Of a stretch of DNA of 63,491 bases, positions 33,646 to 41,932 are shown in pieces. The stretch lies in the NCBI GenBank assembly GCA_029264955.1, contig JARHYC010000016.1, positions 1 through 63,491 on the forward strand, in the 5' to 3' direction. Below the pieces are notes generated by a model. The model searched no databases. It was not told where the DNA came from and saw only the letters and a list, made by a program, of their open reading frames with translations. A program made the position numbers and the translations under genes. The stretch is from Faecalibacterium sp. (GTDB lineage Bacteria; Bacillota; Clostridia; Oscillospirales; Ruminococcaceae). The first letter of the stretch is position 1. Each line of letters opens with the position of its first letter.

Positions 33646-34866
33646 ATGACCCTGTATGATGAACTGGTAGCTCGTGGTCTGATCGCTCAGGTCACCAACG
33701 AAGAAGAAATCAAGAACATGATCAACAATGGCAAAGCCACTTTCTACATTGGCTTCGATCCCACGGCAGACAGCCTGCATGTTGGTCACTTTATGGCTCT
33801 GTGCCTGATGAAGCGTTTGCAGATGGCTGGTAACAAGCCTATTGCTCTGATTGGCGGTGGTACGGCTATGGTCGGTGACCCTTCTGGTCGTACCGATATG
33901 CGCCAGATGATGACGCCCGAGACCATTCAGCACAACTGTGATTGCTTCCGCAAGCAGATGAGCCGTTTTATTGAATTTGGCGAGGGTAAAGCTCAGATGG
34001 TCAACAATGCTGACTGGCTGATGGGCTTGAATTATATCCAACTGCTGCGCGACGTAGGTGCACACTTCTCTGTTAACCGTATGCTGACTGCTGAATGCTA
34101 CAAGCAGCGTATGGAAAAGGGTCTGTCCTTCCTGGAATTCAACTACATGATCATGCAGAGCTACGACTTCTACTACCTGTTCCAGAACTATGGCTGCAAT
34201 ATGCAGTTTGGCGGCGATGATCAGTGGTCTAACATGCTGGGCGGCACTGAATTGATTCGCCGTAAGCTGGGCAAGGACGCTCACGCTATGACCATCACGC
34301 TGCTGCTGAACAGTGAGGGTAAGAAGATGGGCAAGACTCAGTCTGGCGCTGTCTGGCTGGATCCTAACAAGACTTCTCCTTTCGAATTCTATCAGTACTG
34401 GCGCAATGTTGCAGACGCAGATGTACTGAAGTGCATTCGTATGTTGACTTTCCTTCCTCTGGAACAGATTGACGAGATGGATACCTGGAAGGGTGAACAG
34501 CTGAACAAGGCTAAGGAAATCCTGGCTTATGAGCTAACCGAACTGGTTCACGGTAAGGAGGAAGCTGAAAAGGCACAGACCACCGCTCGCGCACTGTTCA
34601 GCGGTGTTGTTGATACCGAGAATATGCCTTCTACCCAGCTAAGTGAGGACGATCTGCAGGATGGTCAGATCGGTATTCTGACGCTGATGGTCAAGGCTGG
34701 TCTGGCAGCTTCTAATGGTGAAGCACGCCGTCTTGTCCAGCAGGGTGGTGTTCTGGTTGATAGCGAAAAGGTTACCGATGCAAAGGCGGCATTCACTACA
34801 GAACAGCTAAAGACTGGCTTGGTTATCAAGAAGGGTAAGAAGATTTACCACAAAGTCACTTTGTAA
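33646..34866 (+). CDS. tyrS: Tyrosyl-tRNA synthetase
   Basis: 406 residues from ATG 33646 (GGAGG nine bases upstream; the in-frame ATG at 33592 lies in the terminator). Class I signatures HVGH (45-48) and KMGKT; tyrosine-binding DPTADSLHVGH and NRMLTAECYKQR; C-terminal S4 domain (LAASNGEARRLVQQGGVLV). Controlled by the T-box leader. Codon use is strongly biased toward GCT/CTG/AAG types, as for a highly expressed gene. Confidence 0.97.
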   Translation: MTLYDELVARGLIAQVTNEEEIKNMINNGKATFYIGFDPTADSLHVGHFMALCLMKRLQMAGNKPIALIGGGTAMVGDPSGRTDMRQMMTPETIQHNCDCFRKQMSRFIEFGEGKAQMVNNADWLMGLNYIQLLRDVGAHFSVNRMLTAECYKQRMEKGLSFLEFNYMIMQSYDFYYLFQNYGCNMQFGGDDQWSNMLGGTELIRRKLGKDAHAMTITLLLNSEGKKMGKTQSGAVWLDPNKTSPFEFYQYWRNVADADVLKCIRMLTFLPLEQIDEMDTWKGEQLNKAKEILAYELTELVHGKEEAEKAQTTARALFSGVVDTENMPSTQLSEDDLQDGQIGILTLMVKAGLAASNGEARRLVQQGGVLVDSEKVTDAKAAFTTEQLKTGLVIKKGKKIYHKVTL

Positions 34867-34951
34867 GATTGGATAGTGTGGTTAGCAAAGCTGTACCTCA
34901 GCAGCTGCCGCATTATCACACCTCACAAATCCGTATACCATTTCAATATAA

Positions 34952-35000
34952 AGCATACCTGAGGGGAGTATTATCTCCACTTGGATATGCTTTTCTTTTA
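34952..35000 (+). terminator. Terminator after tyrS
   Basis: Imperfect stem agcatacctgag...ggatatgct, with inner ggag/ctcc pairing, followed by TTTTCTTTTA. It lies about 85 bp after the tyrS stop. Confidence 0.65.
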
Positions 35001-35023
35001 TATGTATATATGCGCCGCAAACT

Positions 35024-35290
35024 ATAAAAATCTTTTGCGAAAACAAAATATTTCCGCCTGGCAGCTAATTGCCTTCAGAAAAAGATTTGGCAGAGCGTAT
35101 GAAAGTAAGTCGTATGATATTACGGAAGGCTCTGGTGCTTTTGCGAGAAGATAACCAAATTACCAATAAAGACCGGTGTCGGCAATTTTGTCAAAGATAG
35201 TACGGTTGATATTCCTTATTCTGGAATGGAAACGCTCAGCATCCGATTTGTAAATACTGTGCAAAAGATTAAACTGCATAGAAATTGCTT
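35024..35290 (+). pseudogene. GntR-family regulator remnant
   Basis: Reading in one frame from about 35040 gives ENKIFPPGS, a stop, then LPSEKDLAERMKVSR and LRKALVLLREDNQIT: the winged-helix N-terminus of a GntR (HutC/FadR-like) regulator. The stop TAA stands where CAA or AAA is expected. After a one-base shift it continues KTGVGNFVKDSTVDIPYSGMETLSI and ends. So both a nonsense change and a frameshift are present. It lies just upstream of the uridine phosphorylase gene and may once have regulated it. A UTRA ligand domain can no longer be followed. Confidence 0.7.
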
Positions 35291-35548
35291 TTCGCATTGA
35301 GCCCATCTACTTATCTTCCATGCCGATGAAACATTATTCTCTATAGTATCCTATAGAGAGTACAACCCATTATCCGCAACTGATTGGGTATCACTCACAT
35401 ATAGTGGAATCCTACAAGTTCAGTAGAGAAAGCTTATGAATTCCGTCCATTGAAAAGAAGTGTTGTGTCGTTATAATATTGATATACTAGTACAAGTAAT
35501 TATTAGACGTGTATAAAGTTTATGATTGATAATAAAGGAGTTTGTCGT
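35291..35548 (+). other. Upstream region of uridine phosphorylase
   Basis: About 260 bp. It holds a perfect inverted repeat, tctctatag (35338-35346) and ctatagaga (35351-35359). A possible promoter is near 35470-35500 (ttataatattgatatac), but -35 is unclear. Two short overlapping start codons occur before the chosen udp start. Confidence 0.45.
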
Positions 35549-36325
35549 ATGCAGAATTATTCAGGTGAAGTTGGTTTACAATATCATTTGCAGATCCGTA
35601 AAGGTGACGTTGGCCGTTACGTACTGCTTCCTGGTGATCCGAAACGCTGTGCTAAGATTGCAGCACACTTCGACAACGCAAAGCTGGTTGCAGATAGTAG
35701 AGAGTATGTCACATACACAGGCTATCTGGACGGCGAAAAAGTAAGCGTAACATCAACTGGCATCGGTGGTCCCTCTGCATCTATTGCAATGGAAGAACTG
35801 GTTCAATGCGGCGCTGATACTTTTATTCGAGTGGGAACCTGCGGCGGAATGGATATGGACGTAAAGGGCGGCGACATCGTTGTTGCTACCGGCGCTATCC
35901 GTATGGAAGGAACCAGTAAGGAATACGCTCCTATTGAATTCCCGGCGGTTGCCGATTTAGATGTCACTAACGCTCTGGTTGCGTCTGGTAGGGAGCTTGG
36001 CTATACTTGCCATACCGGTGTAGTAGAGTGCAAAGATGCTTTCTATGGTCAACACGAACCTGAACGTATGCCTGTCAGTTACGAGCTACTGAATAAATGG
36101 GAAGCTTGGAAGCGCTTGGGATGCAAGGCTTCTGAAATGGAGTCCGCTGCACTCTTTATTGTAGCAAGTCATCTGCGGGTTCGCTGTGGTTCCGATTTCC
36201 TAGTAGTGGGCAATCAGGAACGCCAGGCTGCCGGTCTGGATAACCCCATCGTTCATGATACCGAGGCAGCCATCAAAGTAGCTGTTGCTGCATTACGCAA
36301 ACTGATTCAGGCAGATAAAAAATAA
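35549..36325 (+). CDS. udp: Uridine phosphorylase
   Basis: 258 residues from ATG 35549 (AAAGGAG eight bases upstream; the earlier ATG at 35522 has none). Seen: [47 protein letters not shown] and [11 protein letters not shown], the NP-I phosphorylase motifs; overall it follows E. coli Udp (spacing of EFPAVAD, EMESA) rather than purine phosphorylases. Converts uridine plus phosphate to uracil and ribose-1-phosphate in the cytoplasm. Next to a transaldolase-like gene and an eroded GntR gene, so a pentose/nucleoside salvage unit. Confidence 0.9.
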   Translation: MQNYSGEVGLQYHLQIRKGDVGRYVLLPGDPKRCAKIAAHFDNAKLVADSREYVTYTGYLDGEKVSVTSTGIGGPSASIAMEELVQCGADTFIRVGTCGGMDMDVKGGDIVVATGAIRMEGTSKEYAPIEFPAVADLDVTNALVASGRELGYTCHTGVVECKDAFYGQHEPERMPVSYELLNKWEAWKRLGCKASEMESAALFIVASHLRVRCGSDFLVVGNQERQAAGLDNPIVHDTEAAIKVAVAALRKLIQADKK

Positions 36326-36430
36326 TACTATAACAATTTCTGCTGGAGTAGATTTGAACGGTGTACAACAATCCACTCTTTTCTGAATATGGTTTTATAA
36401 AAGGCTGTTTGATGAAAGGGGATAAACAAC

Positions 36431-37093
36431 ATGAAGCTTTTTATTGATACTGCAAATATCGATGAAATCCGTATTGCAAACGATATGGGTATCATTGCCG
36501 GTGTTACAACTAATCCAAGTTTAATTGCGAAGGAGGGACGCTCATACAAACAAGTCCTAGCCGAAATCTCCTCTATTATGGCAGGCCCTGTTAACGGTGA
36601 AGTTCAATCTGCGCATGATGCATCCGCTATGATTGCAGAAGGACGCGAAATCTATAATTTAGATCCTAAACACATTGTTGTGAAAATTCCTATGTCTGCA
36701 GAAGGGTTGAAGGCAATCAAAACGCTTTCCGCTGAGGGGATTCCAACGAACTGTACCTTGATTTTTTCTGCCAATCAGGCACTTTTAGCCGCTAGAGCCG
36801 GTGCTTCCTATGTTTCTCCATTTCTAGGGCGTTTGGACGACATCGGTCAACCTGGCGTTGAGCTAATCCAGACTATCGCCGATATTTTTGCGAATCATCC
36901 GGATTTGCATGCACAAATTATCGCTGCATCCATACGGAACCCTACTCATGTTACAGCATGTGCCTTGGCAGGAGCTGATATTGCTACCGTCCCCTATAAA
37001 GTAATCCATCAGATGATAAATCATCCACTTACGGAGTTGGGTATTCAAAAATTTGAATCGGATTATAATAAAGTATTTGGAGCAGAACTCTAA
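36431..37093 (+). CDS. fsa: Small transaldolase / fructose-6-phosphate aldolase-like
   Basis: 220 residues, the size of the short single-domain transaldolases. Schiff-base lysine lies in [15 protein letters not shown]; further motifs are [28 protein letters not shown] and [13 protein letters not shown]. Reaction: transfer of dihydroxyacetone between sugar phosphates, or aldol cleavage of fructose-6-phosphate; sequence cannot separate the two. GGGG ribosome site upstream. It may handle ribose-5-phosphate arising from nucleoside breakdown next door. A strong terminator follows. Confidence 0.9.
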   Translation: MKLFIDTANIDEIRIANDMGIIAGVTTNPSLIAKEGRSYKQVLAEISSIMAGPVNGEVQSAHDASAMIAEGREIYNLDPKHIVVKIPMSAEGLKAIKTLSAEGIPTNCTLIFSANQALLAARAGASYVSPFLGRLDDIGQPGVELIQTIADIFANHPDLHAQIIAASIRNPTHVTACALAGADIATVPYKVIHQMINHPLTELGIQKFESDYNKVFGAEL

Positions 37094-37127
37094 CATCTGT
37101 AAGAAGCTATTTTGCATTTAATATTAT

Positions 37128-37165
37128 AAAAAAGACGCAGTAACTTGTTTTACTGCGTCTTTTTT
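37128..37165 (+). terminator. Terminator after the transaldolase gene
   Basis: Stem aaaaaagacgcagtaa (37128-37143) pairs with ttactgcgtctttttt (37150-37165); strong, with T-run. Confidence 0.93.
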
Positions 37166-37278
37166 ATAAAACGGAGGAAATAAAATGAAAGGGGAAACAG
37201 AAACGGACGGTATATCGTAAATGTAAAGGTTAAAAAACAAAAAGTTTGCTTTTTGTCAAAAGTTTTTTCAAAAAAGTG

Positions 37279-37307
37279 TTGACAAAGATAACCAATGCAT
37301 ATATAAT
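37279..37307 (+). promoter_or_regulatory. Consensus promoter of the tRNA cluster
   Basis: TTGACA (37279-37284), 17-bp spacer, TATAAT (37302-37307), about 60 bp before the first tRNA. Confidence 0.9.
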
Positions 37308-37365
37308 ATTCAATGTCGCCGGTCGTGGGTAAAACAAACAATACGAGGCGACAAGAATGGAATGT

Positions 37366-37441
37366 GCGGCCGTAGCTCATCTGGTAGAGCGCCACCTTGC
37401 CAAGGTGGAGGTAGCGAGTTCGAGCCTCGTCGGCCGCTCCA
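37366..37441 (+). tRNA. tRNA-Gly (anticodon GCC), copy 1
   Basis: Acceptor gcggccg pairs with cggccgc; anticodon loop TTGCCAA gives GCC; T-loop GTTCGAGC; discriminator T; CCA encoded (37439-37441). Identical to the copy at 37716. Confidence 0.97.
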
Positions 37442-37446
37442 TTTGT

Positions 37447-37522
37447 GGAAGTTTAGCTCAGCTGGGAGAGCATCTGCCTTACAAGCAGAGGGTCAGCGGT
37501 TCGAGCCCGTTAACTTCCACCA
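37447..37522 (+). tRNA. tRNA-Val (anticodon TAC)
   Basis: Acceptor ggaagtt pairs with aacttcc; anticodon loop CTTACAA gives TAC; T-arm GTTCGAGC; discriminator A, CCA encoded (37520-37522). Confidence 0.97.
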
Positions 37523-37525
37523 TGT

Positions 37526-37602
37526 GGCCCGGTAGTTCAGTTGGTTAGAACGCTAGCCTGTCACGCTAGAGGTCGACAGTTCGAGCCTGTTCCGGGTCGC
37601 CA
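37526..37602 (+). tRNA. tRNA-Asp (anticodon GTC)
   Basis: Acceptor ggcccgg pairs with ccgggtc (one G-T pair); anticodon loop CTGTCAC gives GTC; discriminator G; CCA encoded. Confidence 0.97.
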
Positions 37603-37605
37603 TTT

Positions 37606-37681
37606 GCCTCTGTAGCTCAGTAGGTAGAGCAGGGGACTGAAAATCCCCGTGTCATTGGTTCGATTCCGATCGGAGGCACCA
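37606..37681 (+). tRNA. tRNA-Phe (anticodon GAA)
   Basis: Acceptor gcctctg pairs with cggaggc (G-T allowed); anticodon loop CTGAAAA gives GAA; discriminator A; CCA encoded. Confidence 0.97.
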
Positions 37682-37715
37682 TTTGTATGTTGGCATAATC
37701 GATTATGCCAATTAT

Positions 37716-37791
37716 GCGGCCGTAGCTCATCTGGTAGAGCGCCACCTTGCCAAGGTGGAGGTAGCGAGTTCGAGCCTCGTCGGCCGCTCCA
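37716..37791 (+). tRNA. tRNA-Gly (anticodon GCC), copy 2
   Basis: Base-for-base the same as the tRNA-Gly at 37366, including CCA. It is preceded by a 20-bp perfect palindrome (37691-37710). Confidence 0.97.
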
Positions 37792-37824
37792 AAAAACAGT
37801 CGGTTATAAAATGCCGACTTATAT

Positions 37825-37899
37825 GGTGACGTGGCCAAGTGGTAAGGCAAGGGTCTGCAAAACCCTCATCCACCAGTTCAAATCTGGTCGTCACCTCCA
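37825..37899 (+). tRNA. tRNA-Cys (anticodon GCA)
   Basis: Acceptor ggtgacg pairs with cgtcacc; anticodon loop CTGCAAA gives GCA; discriminator T; CCA encoded. Last tRNA of the cluster. Confidence 0.96.
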
Positions 37900-37900
37900 A

Positions 37901-37931
37901 AAACCCACAGGTTTTCCTGTGGGTTTTTTCT
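37901..37931 (+). terminator. Terminator of the tRNA cluster
   Basis: Stem aaacccacagg / cctgtgggttt (37901-37911 with 37916-37926) followed by TTTTTC, directly after tRNA-Cys. Confidence 0.93.
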
Positions 37932-37992
37932 TTGTCCGGATTGTGATATACTTATTCTGTTATCCTTATAGAAAAGGACGGTGTTTTTCAAA

Positions 37993-39384
37993 GTGAAGGA
38001 TCCTAAATTAAAAACAGTTTATGTCTGTACCAATTGTGGTGAAACCAGCCCTCGCTGGATGGGAAAGTGCCCTAGTTGTGGCAGTTGGAATACAATGATC
38101 GAAGATGTAATCGCTTCAGAACCAAAACCAAGTGGAAAAAATGCTTCTACACGGCAGGAGGGCATTACCAATCTAACTGCACAGCGTCTTTCCGATATCA
38201 GCTCTACTGAAGAAAAAAGTCGTATCCTTACCGGAATCTCTGAATTAGATCGCGTTTTGGGTGGTGGTATCGTATTAGGTGGTGTAATTCTGCTAAGCGG
38301 TGAACCTGGTGTAGGTAAATCAACTATGCTGCTTCAACTGTGCGGCGCTGTGAGCCGTAATTACAGTGTTTTATATGTAACCGGAGAAGAATCCATACGG
38401 CAGGTAAAACTACGCGCAGCACGTCTAAACGTGCCGCAGGAGAACGTTTATCTAATTGCCGAGAATGATGTGGACGAAATTTGTGGTTTGATTGAGAAGA
38501 CAAAGCCCGGTTTGGTGATCATTGACTCTATTCAGACGATGCGCTGTGCAGATGTTTCTTCCAGCTCGGGCACGGTCAGCCAGGTTAAGGAAAGCACTGC
38601 ACGTTTCTTGGAGGTTGCAAAAAAACAGGAGATTCCCACATTTATTGTAGGTCATGTCAATAAAGACGGCGGCATCGCCGGTCCTAAAGTGATGGAGCAC
38701 ATCGTAGATACCGTACTTTATTTCGAGGGCGACAAGATGCTACCATATCGTATCCTGCGTGCAGCCAAAAACCGTTATGGATCTACTAACGAAATTGGTA
38801 TGTTTGATATGACAGGCAGGGGACTTACCGAAATTGAAAATCCCTCTATGCAGCTATTGGAAGGTCGCCCGTTGGGTGTATCAGGAAACTGTGTTGCCTG
38901 TACCATGGAAGGCACTCGTCCCATTTTGAGTGAGATTCAGGCTCTGGTCACAAAAACCAGCTTTCCTACACCTCGACGCGCTTGCAGCGGATATGACTAT
39001 AACCGTATGAATTTGTTGCTTGCTGTTTTGGAAAAGCGTGCTGGCTATTTCTTTGGAAATCTGGATGTTTATATCAATATTGTCGGCGGATTGAGTTTGC
39101 ACGAAACTTCCTGTGATTTGCCAGTATGCTTGAGTCTGGTTTCTTCACTGACTGATCAACCGATTGGCGACAAAGTAATTGCGATTGGCGAAGTTGGTTT
39201 AGGTGGCGAAATTCGCAGTGTTCCCAATTTGGAATACCGTTTAAAAGAGGCGGAACGAATTGGATTTGAAAAAGCAATCGTACCACGTTATGGTATGCAA
39301 CAGTTGGATACATCAGTGTATCCTAAATTAAAATTAATTGGTGTTTCTTCAATTCAAGATGCACTGCACGCTATCCAGGGCTAA
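37993..39384 (+). CDS. radA: DNA repair protein RadA
   Basis: 463 residues if started at GTG 37993; the frame is open from GTG 37981 but that is only two bases from the AAGGA site. N-terminal C4 zinc finger (Cys12, 15, 26, 29; CTNCGETSPRWMGKC), RecA-like ATPase with Walker A GEPGVGKST and KNRYG motif, C-terminal Lon-protease-like domain. Helps branch migration in recombination. Follows the tRNA cluster with only 93 bp spacing. Confidence 0.95.
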   Translation: MKDPKLKTVYVCTNCGETSPRWMGKCPSCGSWNTMIEDVIASEPKPSGKNASTRQEGITNLTAQRLSDISSTEEKSRILTGISELDRVLGGGIVLGGVILLSGEPGVGKSTMLLQLCGAVSRNYSVLYVTGEESIRQVKLRAARLNVPQENVYLIAENDVDEICGLIEKTKPGLVIIDSIQTMRCADVSSSSGTVSQVKESTARFLEVAKKQEIPTFIVGHVNKDGGIAGPKVMEHIVDTVLYFEGDKMLPYRILRAAKNRYGSTNEIGMFDMTGRGLTEIENPSMQLLEGRPLGVSGNCVACTMEGTRPILSEIQALVTKTSFPTPRRACSGYDYNRMNLLLAVLEKRAGYFFGNLDVYINIVGGLSLHETSCDLPVCLSLVSSLTDQPIGDKVIAIGEVGLGGEIRSVPNLEYRLKEAERIGFEKAIVPRYGMQQLDTSVYPKLKLIGVSSIQDALHAIQG

Positions 39385-39611
39385 ATCTGATACCAATTTG
39401 ATAAATCTTCATAAAAGGAGAGCGTGGTTTCTCATAATATGGTATTTCGCTTAATTACGGTTAAGCGAAATATAGGGGACATAATTCCTTTTTTTCCATT
39501 TTCTATTATGTGCACACACATCTAGTTACAAGAGATTTTCCGCACAACCACATTCTTATAGTATAGTAATCACAATTTGCATTCTTACTATTTTTGATTT
39601 TGGAGCGTTTT
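39385..39611 (+). other. Intergenic region with 12-bp hairpin
   Basis: Contains the perfect inverted repeat tatttcgcttaa (39443-39454) and ttaagcgaaata (39461-39472) around a 6-base loop, with no T-run. The xerC-like promoter probably lies near 39540-39580. No other feature seen. Confidence 0.6.
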
Positions 39612-40688
39612 ATGAGTGCTTACTTCAATTCCATTTCTCCAAACTTGGACGTCACACATCCCGACGTTTGCCAGTTTGTCAATAACTATTTGCATTACGT
39701 TGCTGTTATTAAAGGTCATTCTTTGCAGACCGCGTATAACTACTATATTGATCTAAAGGAATTCTTTGGTTACGCTGCCGTTCTTCATCATTTGTGCAGC
39801 TTTGACGAAATGTCTCAGTTTAACCAAACAATCCTGGATCTGGATTTCATCAAAAGTATCACTTCACAAGATATTTATGAATTCCTGTTTATGCTACAAC
39901 AGAAAAAGAACTGCAAGGCATCTACTCGAAATCGCAAGTTAAGTGCATTGCGTGGTTTTTTTCATTACATGACGCTTACCGTCAATTTATTGAAAAATGA
40001 TCCGACATCCAGTGTCTCTAATGCGAAAAAGGCACAGGTTCTGCCAAAATTTCTGTCTGAAGAAGAATCTATCCAATTACTAAGCAATATTCAGAGTGAT
40101 TTTTATGAGCGCGACTTTTGCATCATCACACTGTTTTTGAACTGTGGTATGCGTTTGCAAGAACTGGTACGAATCAATCTTTCTGATATTCGGGATGCTA
40201 CCATCTTACTGCACGGTAAAGGCAATAAAGAACGAAATGCTTATTTAACGCCAGCCTGTGTAGATGCATTGACGCATTACTTGCGTGTACGACAAACCAT
40301 GACCAACATTCCTGCATCTGATCAGGATGCCTTATTTGTCAGTAAACGTACCGGTCGCAGGCTTTCTCCACGCCGCGTGCAACAAATTGTAGAAGCCAGT
40401 TTACAGATGGCCGGTCTTTCTGGAAAAGGATACTCTACACATAAACTACGTCATACAGCAGCAACATTAATGTATCGCAGCGGCGAAGTAGATGTCCTAG
40501 AATTAAAAGAACTGCTAGGACACGCCAATGTGTCTACTACACAAATTTACACCCATGTAGATACCACTCAACTTCATCATGCAGTCAATGCGTCTCCCCT
40601 ATCTCAGGTCAAATATATGGAGCCTCCCAAAACTGATATTCTGAATACCAATGATCCAATTAACATAGATGAACCCGATTTAGAATAA
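39612..40688 (+). CDS. Tyrosine recombinase, XerC/XerD-like
   Basis: 358 residues from ATG 39612 (GGAGCG upstream), longer than the usual 300 because of an N-terminal extension and a Pro/Asn-rich C-tail. Catalytic set visible: Arg181 (NCGMRLQELVR), Lys in HGKGNKER (about 203), His277 and Arg280 (HKLRH), His304 (LLGHANVSTT) and Tyr313. Probably resolves chromosome dimers, or acts as a general integrase; next to SpoIIM-like as xerD is in several Firmicutes. No phage or island genes surround it, so a housekeeping role is favoured. Confidence 0.88.
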   Translation: MSAYFNSISPNLDVTHPDVCQFVNNYLHYVAVIKGHSLQTAYNYYIDLKEFFGYAAVLHHLCSFDEMSQFNQTILDLDFIKSITSQDIYEFLFMLQQKKNCKASTRNRKLSALRGFFHYMTLTVNLLKNDPTSSVSNAKKAQVLPKFLSEEESIQLLSNIQSDFYERDFCIITLFLNCGMRLQELVRINLSDIRDATILLHGKGNKERNAYLTPACVDALTHYLRVRQTMTNIPASDQDALFVSKRTGRRLSPRRVQQIVEASLQMAGLSGKGYSTHKLRHTAATLMYRSGEVDVLELKELLGHANVSTTQIYTHVDTTQLHHAVNASPLSQVKYMEPPKTDILNTNDPINIDEPDLE

Positions 40689-41456
40689 TAACGCCATAAT
40701 AGGTTGTGCGACTGTAGATACCAGTCCGCAGCACACAATTTGTATCGAACAAAATACCAAATATTGATCCATCAGTGCTTTTCCATTTCCACGGCGCACC
40801 GGTGGAACTTCTTTTTTCTGCAATGAATTGAGTAGTTGTGCAGAGACGCGTCCTCCTGCATCAGATAAGCGACACAACAAACATACCAGAATGATCGCAT
40901 AGAGTCCTGGAACTGCCGCAAAAAATAACCAACCACGCCAACCATACATCATAAACAGTTGTAAGCAGAGTACTCCGATCCCTACACCATAAAGGAATAA
41001 AACCGCTTTGCTGAATAGTTTTCCAAAGGTACAAAAACCTAGCATAAATAAAATGGTAAGCAGCAATATAGCCGTCAAAAACAGTGTACTAAACAACTGG
41101 ATCGGTGTATTGGAAAAAACATCCAGCCAATTTTCACCACAGCGAAGAATAATTTGCCGCTGTGACTTCTTACAAAGGCGTAAAAATATGCCAGATAAAC
41201 CCATTCCGACCAAAAACAATAAAATTCTGGATGATATGTTGTGTCCTTTATGTGCCAATCTCTTTATTGGAAGATTGTCGACAACTTCTTTGCATTGAAA
41301 GTTCTCATTATGTCCAATTTGAGACGTTTTAGATGTATTTTGCTGCTCACCGTTATCATCTTTGTCTGAGATTGAAAAATCAAGCACAGGGCTTTGCTGC
41401 GGCTGTGACGTATCGTTTTGCGTTGAATTTGCCTGATTAGGTTGATAAATCCACAT
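40680..41456 (-). CDS. SpoIIM-like membrane protein
   Basis: 258 residues: a Gln/Asn-rich soluble N-terminal 65 residues, then about five transmembrane helices. The segment LTILFMLGFCTFGKLFSKAVLFLYGVGIG... followed by MYGWRGWLFFAAVPGLYAIIL resembles the core of SpoIIM (LLG...P...F.RG...G). SpoIIM serves septal peptidoglycan degradation in engulfment. The gene meets the recombinase gene tail to tail, overlapping 9 nt. The long N-terminal extension is unusual, so the call is moderate; the location beside a Xer gene supports it. Confidence 0.6.
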   Translation of the reverse strand: MWIYQPNQANSTQNDTSQPQQSPVLDFSISDKDDNGEQQNTSKTSQIGHNENFQCKEVVDNLPIKRLAHKGHNISSRILLFLVGMGLSGIFLRLCKKSQRQIILRCGENWLDVFSNTPIQLFSTLFLTAILLLTILFMLGFCTFGKLFSKAVLFLYGVGIGVLCLQLFMMYGWRGWLFFAAVPGLYAIILVCLLCRLSDAGGRVSAQLLNSLQKKEVPPVRRGNGKALMDQYLVFCSIQIVCCGLVSTVAQPIMALLF

Positions 41457-41459
41457 GTT

Positions 41460-41870
41460 TTAATGTACCTTCTTTCTCTTTGCTGTTTTCATGCCTAAAA
41501 TTCCACCCATCAGACCGCACACTAGTAATAATACAATCCGGAGTACCAGAAAAGCCGAAAACTCTAGTGATCCAAAGATTGTACTTCCCAACAGCGGTAA
41601 TACTCCGTATACAAAAAAGCTAATTGCAACACACGGTAATACACCATGATGCAGAATCTTAACTGCAATCCAGCTTGCGCTGAATGTTCCAAATGCCAGT
41701 GCAAATACCGCCATTTGGTTTGCGGCACTTCCGCTGCAGTTTCCCCTGACCATCACCTGTGCGAAAATCGCTGCGCCGGCAAAAAAGCAGCAAAAGCTTC
41801 CCACTAGTGCCGCAGCTGTGGCTTTCCATACAGATAGAGTCTGCTGATCCATCTTATTTTTATCAGACAT
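41460..41870 (-). CDS. TIGR04086 family membrane protein
   Basis: 136 residues from ATG 41870 (GGAGGTG upstream, lying in a hairpin). Four hydrophobic segments; ATAAALVGSFCCFFAGAAIF at the start and VCGLMGGILGMKTAKRKK at the end fit the TIGR04086/YrzE group. Function is unknown. This family is commonly found next to yajC, which is the next gene upstream here. Confidence 0.8.
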   Translation of the reverse strand: MSDKNKMDQQTLSVWKATAAALVGSFCCFFAGAAIFAQVMVRGNCSGSAANQMAVFALAFGTFSASWIAVKILHHGVLPCVAISFFVYGVLPLLGSTIFGSLEFSAFLVLRIVLLLVCGLMGGILGMKTAKRKKVH

Positions 41871-41914
41871 AAAAAACACCTCCCCACACACCAAAGGTAT
41901 GCGGGGAGGTGTTT
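41871..41914 (-). terminator. yajC terminator overlapping the next gene's ribosome binding site
   Basis: Stem aaacacctcccc / ggggaggtgttt (41874-41885 with 41903-41914). On the minus strand it is followed by a T-run. The 3' arm includes GGAGGTG, the ribosome binding site of the TIGR04086 gene, so the hairpin would both attenuate transcription and hide that site. Confidence 0.85.
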
Positions 41915-41932
41915 AATTATCCTAAGATAAAA

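Noticed and set aside
33460-34284. 274-codon minus-strand frame opposite tyrS
   Set aside because: Shadow of tyrS and its T-box leader caused by biased codon use in a highly expressed gene.
37357-37996. Open frames across the tRNA cluster on both strands
   Set aside because: They are made of tRNA sequence; the tRNAs fold perfectly and carry CCA.
37366-40688. Integrative element using tRNA and the Xer-like recombinase
   Set aside because: No att repeats, phage, plasmid or conjugation genes; radA lies between and gene order fits a chromosomal XerC/D.
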